This document shows, piece by piece, positions 11,742-12,891 of a stretch of 12,891 bases of DNA. Source of the DNA: GCA-2686765 sp036012725 (GTDB taxonomy: Bacteria > Pseudomonadota > Alphaproteobacteria > Rhodospirillales > 2-02-FULL-58-16). A program made the translations under genes and the position numbers. Location of the stretch: positions 1-12,891 of the forward strand of contig DASCPW010000004.1 in the NCBI GenBank assembly GCA_036012725.1, read 5' to 3'. Every line of letters begins with the position of its first letter. Position 1 is the stretch's first letter. The notes below the pieces were generated by a model. That model was not told the origin of the DNA, searched no databases, and worked only from the letters and a program-made list of their open reading frames with translations.

Positions 11742-12852
11742 ATGCGTGCCGAAATTGAAGTCCTGACGGAAGAAATCGAGCAGTCGCTAGAGCTGCTGAG
11801 GAGGCATCTTTGACTACGAATCCACCCTCGCCCGGCTGGAGGAATTAAACGCCAAGGCTGAAGATTCGGAGCTTTGGAAAGACCCGGTAAAAGCGCAAAC
11901 ATTGATGCGCGAACGCTCGCGCCTGGAAAACGGCCTCAAAGCCATGGATAGCCTGGAGCGCGAGCTTGCCGACAATATCGAGCTAATCCAATTGGGCTCG
12001 GCGGAAGACGATCAAGATATTATCGCCGATGCCGAGGCGGCTCTGAAAACGTTGAGAGGGCGTGCCGCCAAGGAGGAACTTCAGGCCTTGCTGTCGGGCG
12101 AGGCCGACGCCAACGATTGTTACCTGGAAGTTCACGCCGGCGCCGGCGGCACCGAGGCCCAGGACTGGGCGGAGATGCTTTTGCGCATGTACGTCCGCTG
12201 GGCCGAATCGCACGATTACAAGGTTGAATGGCTGGAAGAAAGCGGCGGCGAGGAAGCCGGCCTGAAATCGGCGACGATTAGGGTGCTGGGCGCTAACGCC
12301 TATGGCTGGATGAGTACCGAAAGCGGCGTGCATAGGCTGGTTCGTATCTCGCCTTTCGACGCCAGTGCCCGGCGGCACACCAGTTTCGCCTCGGTTTGGG
12401 TCTATCCGGTGGTCGATGACGCAATCGAGATAGAGATCAGGGACAAGGACCTGCGCGTCGACACCTATCGAGCGTCCGGCGCCGGCGGCCAGCATGTCAA
12501 CAAAACCGACAGTGCCATCCGCCTGACCCATCTTCCCACCGGCATCGTCGTGCAGTGCCAGAACGACCGCTCACAACACAAGAACCGCGCCACCGCCATG
12601 TCGATGTTGAAGGCGAGGCTGTACGAACAGGAACTGTACAAACGCGAGGAGGAAGCCAAGGCCAAGCGTGAAGCTAAAACCGAGATCGGCTGGGGTCATC
12701 AGATCCGTTCATATGTCCTGCAACCCTATCAAATGGTCAAGGATCTGCGAACGAAAGTGGAAACCAGCAATACCCAGGCCGTTCTCGATGGCGACCTCGA
12801 CGATTTCATGGCCGCCGCCCTGGCCACCAAACTCAAGAGAAACGGGGAATAG
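11742..12852 (+). CDS. prfB: peptide chain release factor 2, expressed by programmed +1 frameshift
   Basis: Class I release factor that reads UAA and UGA and releases the finished peptide from the ribosome. The gene begins at ATG 11742 (GGAG upstream) and runs 23 codons to an in-frame TGA at 11811-11813. After skipping one base the ribosome continues in the +1 frame from GAC at 11812 to TAG at 12850-12852, giving about 369 residues against 365 in E. coli. The RF2 signature SPF (codon-reading tripeptide) is seen in VRISPFDASARRH. The catalytic GGQ is in ASGAGGQHVNKTDSAIRLTH, which places the release loop in the peptidyl-transferase centre. The N-terminal part is helical and charged as usual. 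A reading frame beginning near 11902 without the shift would lose about 53 residues and is not the true start. The only dedicated upstream region is the 110-bp gap after PBP1A. Confidence 0.97.
11801..11814 (+). promoter_or_regulatory. prfB programmed +1 frameshift site
   Basis: GAGGAGG, an internal Shine-Dalgarno-like element, is followed by the three bases CAT and the slippery codon CTT, then TGA and C. The order, the three-base spacing and the CTT-TGA-C core equal those of E. coli prfB. When RF2 is scarce, the slow TGA lets the CTT-bound tRNA-Leu slip one base forward to TTT and translation continues as GAC-TAC-GAA. When RF2 is abundant, the ribosome stops after 23 residues. This makes an autoregulatory loop. 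Confidence 0.96.
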
Positions 12853-12891
12853 CAGCAAGACCGACAGAGAGGGCGTCCCTTCACTGCAACA

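Noticed and set aside
11742..11813. prfB as a frameshifted pseudogene
   Set aside because: The interruption sits exactly at the known RF2 recoding site with its SD-like stimulator, and the downstream SPF and GGQ motifs are intact.

Overview
The window looks like a piece of an alphaproteobacterial chromosome, probably from the Rhodospirillales or a close relative. I base this on four things: moderately high GC with GGC/GCC-rich codons; the run rne | amiC - mrcA (PBP1A) - prfB, a neighbourhood I associate with that class; an RNase E ending in a Gly-Trp-Trp motif of the Caulobacter type; and the protein styles. No database search was possible, so lineage and families are judged by eye. I see no transposase, integrase, phage gene, CRISPR array, tRNA or rRNA. 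This is an ordinary core region, not an accessory island.

Left part, minus strand (1-1969): a probable three-gene envelope operon read right to left. It contains an exported M48 zinc metalloprotease with a TPR tail (BepA-like), a very short putative lipoprotein that looks like the front end of a longer family, and the start of an exported DsbA/ScsC-like thiol protein that runs off the left edge. All three suggest envelope protein quality control.

Middle, plus strand (1968-4827): a gamma-glutamyltransferase-fold lipoprotein, divergent from the protease with overlapping ATGs if the favoured start is right, followed closely by a fold-type I PLP aminotransferase. The GGT-like protein appears to lack the catalytic threonine and the substrate-binding arginine of the classical enzyme. 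It may therefore be a non-canonical or inactive family member.

Centre, minus strand (4860-7439): a full-length RNase E with an intact catalytic core. Its long basic, disordered tail contains a Lys-Thr/Lys-Ala tract encoded by a hexanucleotide tandem repeat and ends in a putative PNPase-docking GWW motif. A 407-bp gene-free region follows (7440-7846), which should hold the rne leader and the divergent rne and amidase promoters.

Right part, plus strand (7847-12852): an AMIN-domain N-acetylmuramoyl-L-alanine amidase (AmiC type), the bifunctional penicillin-binding protein 1A behind a good sigma-70-like promoter, and prfB (release factor 2), which must be read through a programmed +1 frameshift at CTT-TGA-C. 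The amidase cuts peptidoglycan and PBP1A builds it, so this pair is a cell-wall module. rne and prfB serve RNA turnover and translation.

The points most worth a second look are the GGT-like protein without its nucleophile, the prfB recoding site, the repeat-encoded RNase E tail, and the short lipoprotein with no ordinary start codon in the expected place. I did not find convincing evidence of a wholly new system.
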